DNA of 64,000 bases from an uncultured Endomicrobiia bacterium (GTDB lineage Bacteria; Elusimicrobiota; Endomicrobiia; Endomicrobiales; Endomicrobiaceae): positions 58,803-122,802 of the forward strand of contig CALHWY010000007.1 in the NCBI GenBank assembly GCA_938040055.1, given 5' to 3'. Shown piece after piece: positions 63,818 to 64,000 of the stretch. Below the pieces are notes generated by a model. That model was not told the origin of the DNA. It worked only from the letters and a program-made list of their open reading frames with translations, and did no database searches. A program made the position numbers and the translations under genes. Numbering within the stretch: the first letter of the stretch is position 1; every line of letters starts with the position of its first letter.

Positions 63818-64000
63818 TACGGCAGTTTTTGTCTTTGCTTGCCGTCTCTTTTGCGTCAAAGCGGACGTTCCTCCATACTTTTGTCTACAGCAACAAAAGT
63901 ATGCAAAAATGCCGCCGCAGAAAGCGCAATCGCTTGAAAATCTTTGCCGGTTTGCGAACTCGTAAAACGTTTATAAAGACTTTAAAAGGAGTTTTACTTC
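63818..64000. other. Right-edge spacer with a perfect hairpin and a ribosome binding site
   Basis: CATACTTTTGT (63874-63884) and ACAAAAGTATG (63893-63903) form an 11-bp stem with an eight-base loop. Near the edge AAAGGAG (about 63986-63992) looks like the ribosome binding site of a gene starting just beyond the window. Confidence 0.6.

Noticed and set aside
1..64000. tRNA, rRNA, insertion sequences and prophage genes
   Set aside because: None recognised by reading. A tRNAscan or Rfam search was not possible here, so small RNAs may have been missed.

Overview
The window looks like a chromosomal segment around the replication-origin region of a Gram-negative, probably anaerobic bacterium. It carries rpmH-rnpA-yidD-yidC-jag, mnmE, rsmA, dnaA, dnaN, dciA, gyrB, gyrA and parA-parB. 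Three parS sites and two groups of DnaA-box-like sequences lie among these genes. Autotransporter-type and OmpA-like outer-membrane domains show an outer membrane. An indolepyruvate:ferredoxin oxidoreductase subunit suggests anaerobic amino-acid fermentation. The giant protein at 46057-51939, the gene order and the style of the proteins suggest Elusimicrobiota (Endomicrobia-like) or a related lineage such as Omnitrophota. That placement is inference and was not tested.

Layout. 1-6752: genes on the minus strand (iorA fragment, a methyltransferase with an internal repeated insertion, a small secreted protein, an alpha/beta-hydrolase-like protein lacking its nucleophile, a Gly-rich autotransporter). 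6753-28808: mostly plus-strand core genes for ribosome, membrane insertion, tRNA/rRNA modification and replication, interrupted by minus-strand clcA and a DUF4240 gene. 28894-38848: a complete type V CRISPR-Cas locus. 38918-45494: HAD phosphatase, B12-binding radical SAM protein, a non-coding stretch with three parS sites and an array of eight small hairpins, then parA-parB. 45495-64000: two giant exported proteins (1960 and about 2709 aa), a PIF1-like helicase, a diaminopentanoate dehydrogenase-like enzyme and bioD.

The main find is the CRISPR locus. A typical Cas12a (1225 aa) is followed 42 bp later by a second, diverged RuvC effector (1077 aa). The second protein has a Cas12a-like N-terminus but a four-cysteine zinc ribbon where Cas12a has its Nuc domain, which is the Cas12a2 arrangement. 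The two genes are followed by cas4, cas1, cas2 and one array of 17 repeats carrying the Cas12a-type 3' handle. If both effectors use the same crRNAs, the locus would couple DNA cleavage (Cas12a) to an RNA-triggered, abortive-infection type response (Cas12a2). The effector genes are visibly more A+T-rich than the core genes around them, consistent with acquisition by transfer.

Other notable items are a giant protein with its autotransporter barrel in the middle, followed by about 1650 residues of charged helix and an OmpA-like end; a 1960-residue fusion with a lipoprotein signal buried inside it; and a GGTATC-N3-GATACC hairpin array between the CRISPR locus and parA.
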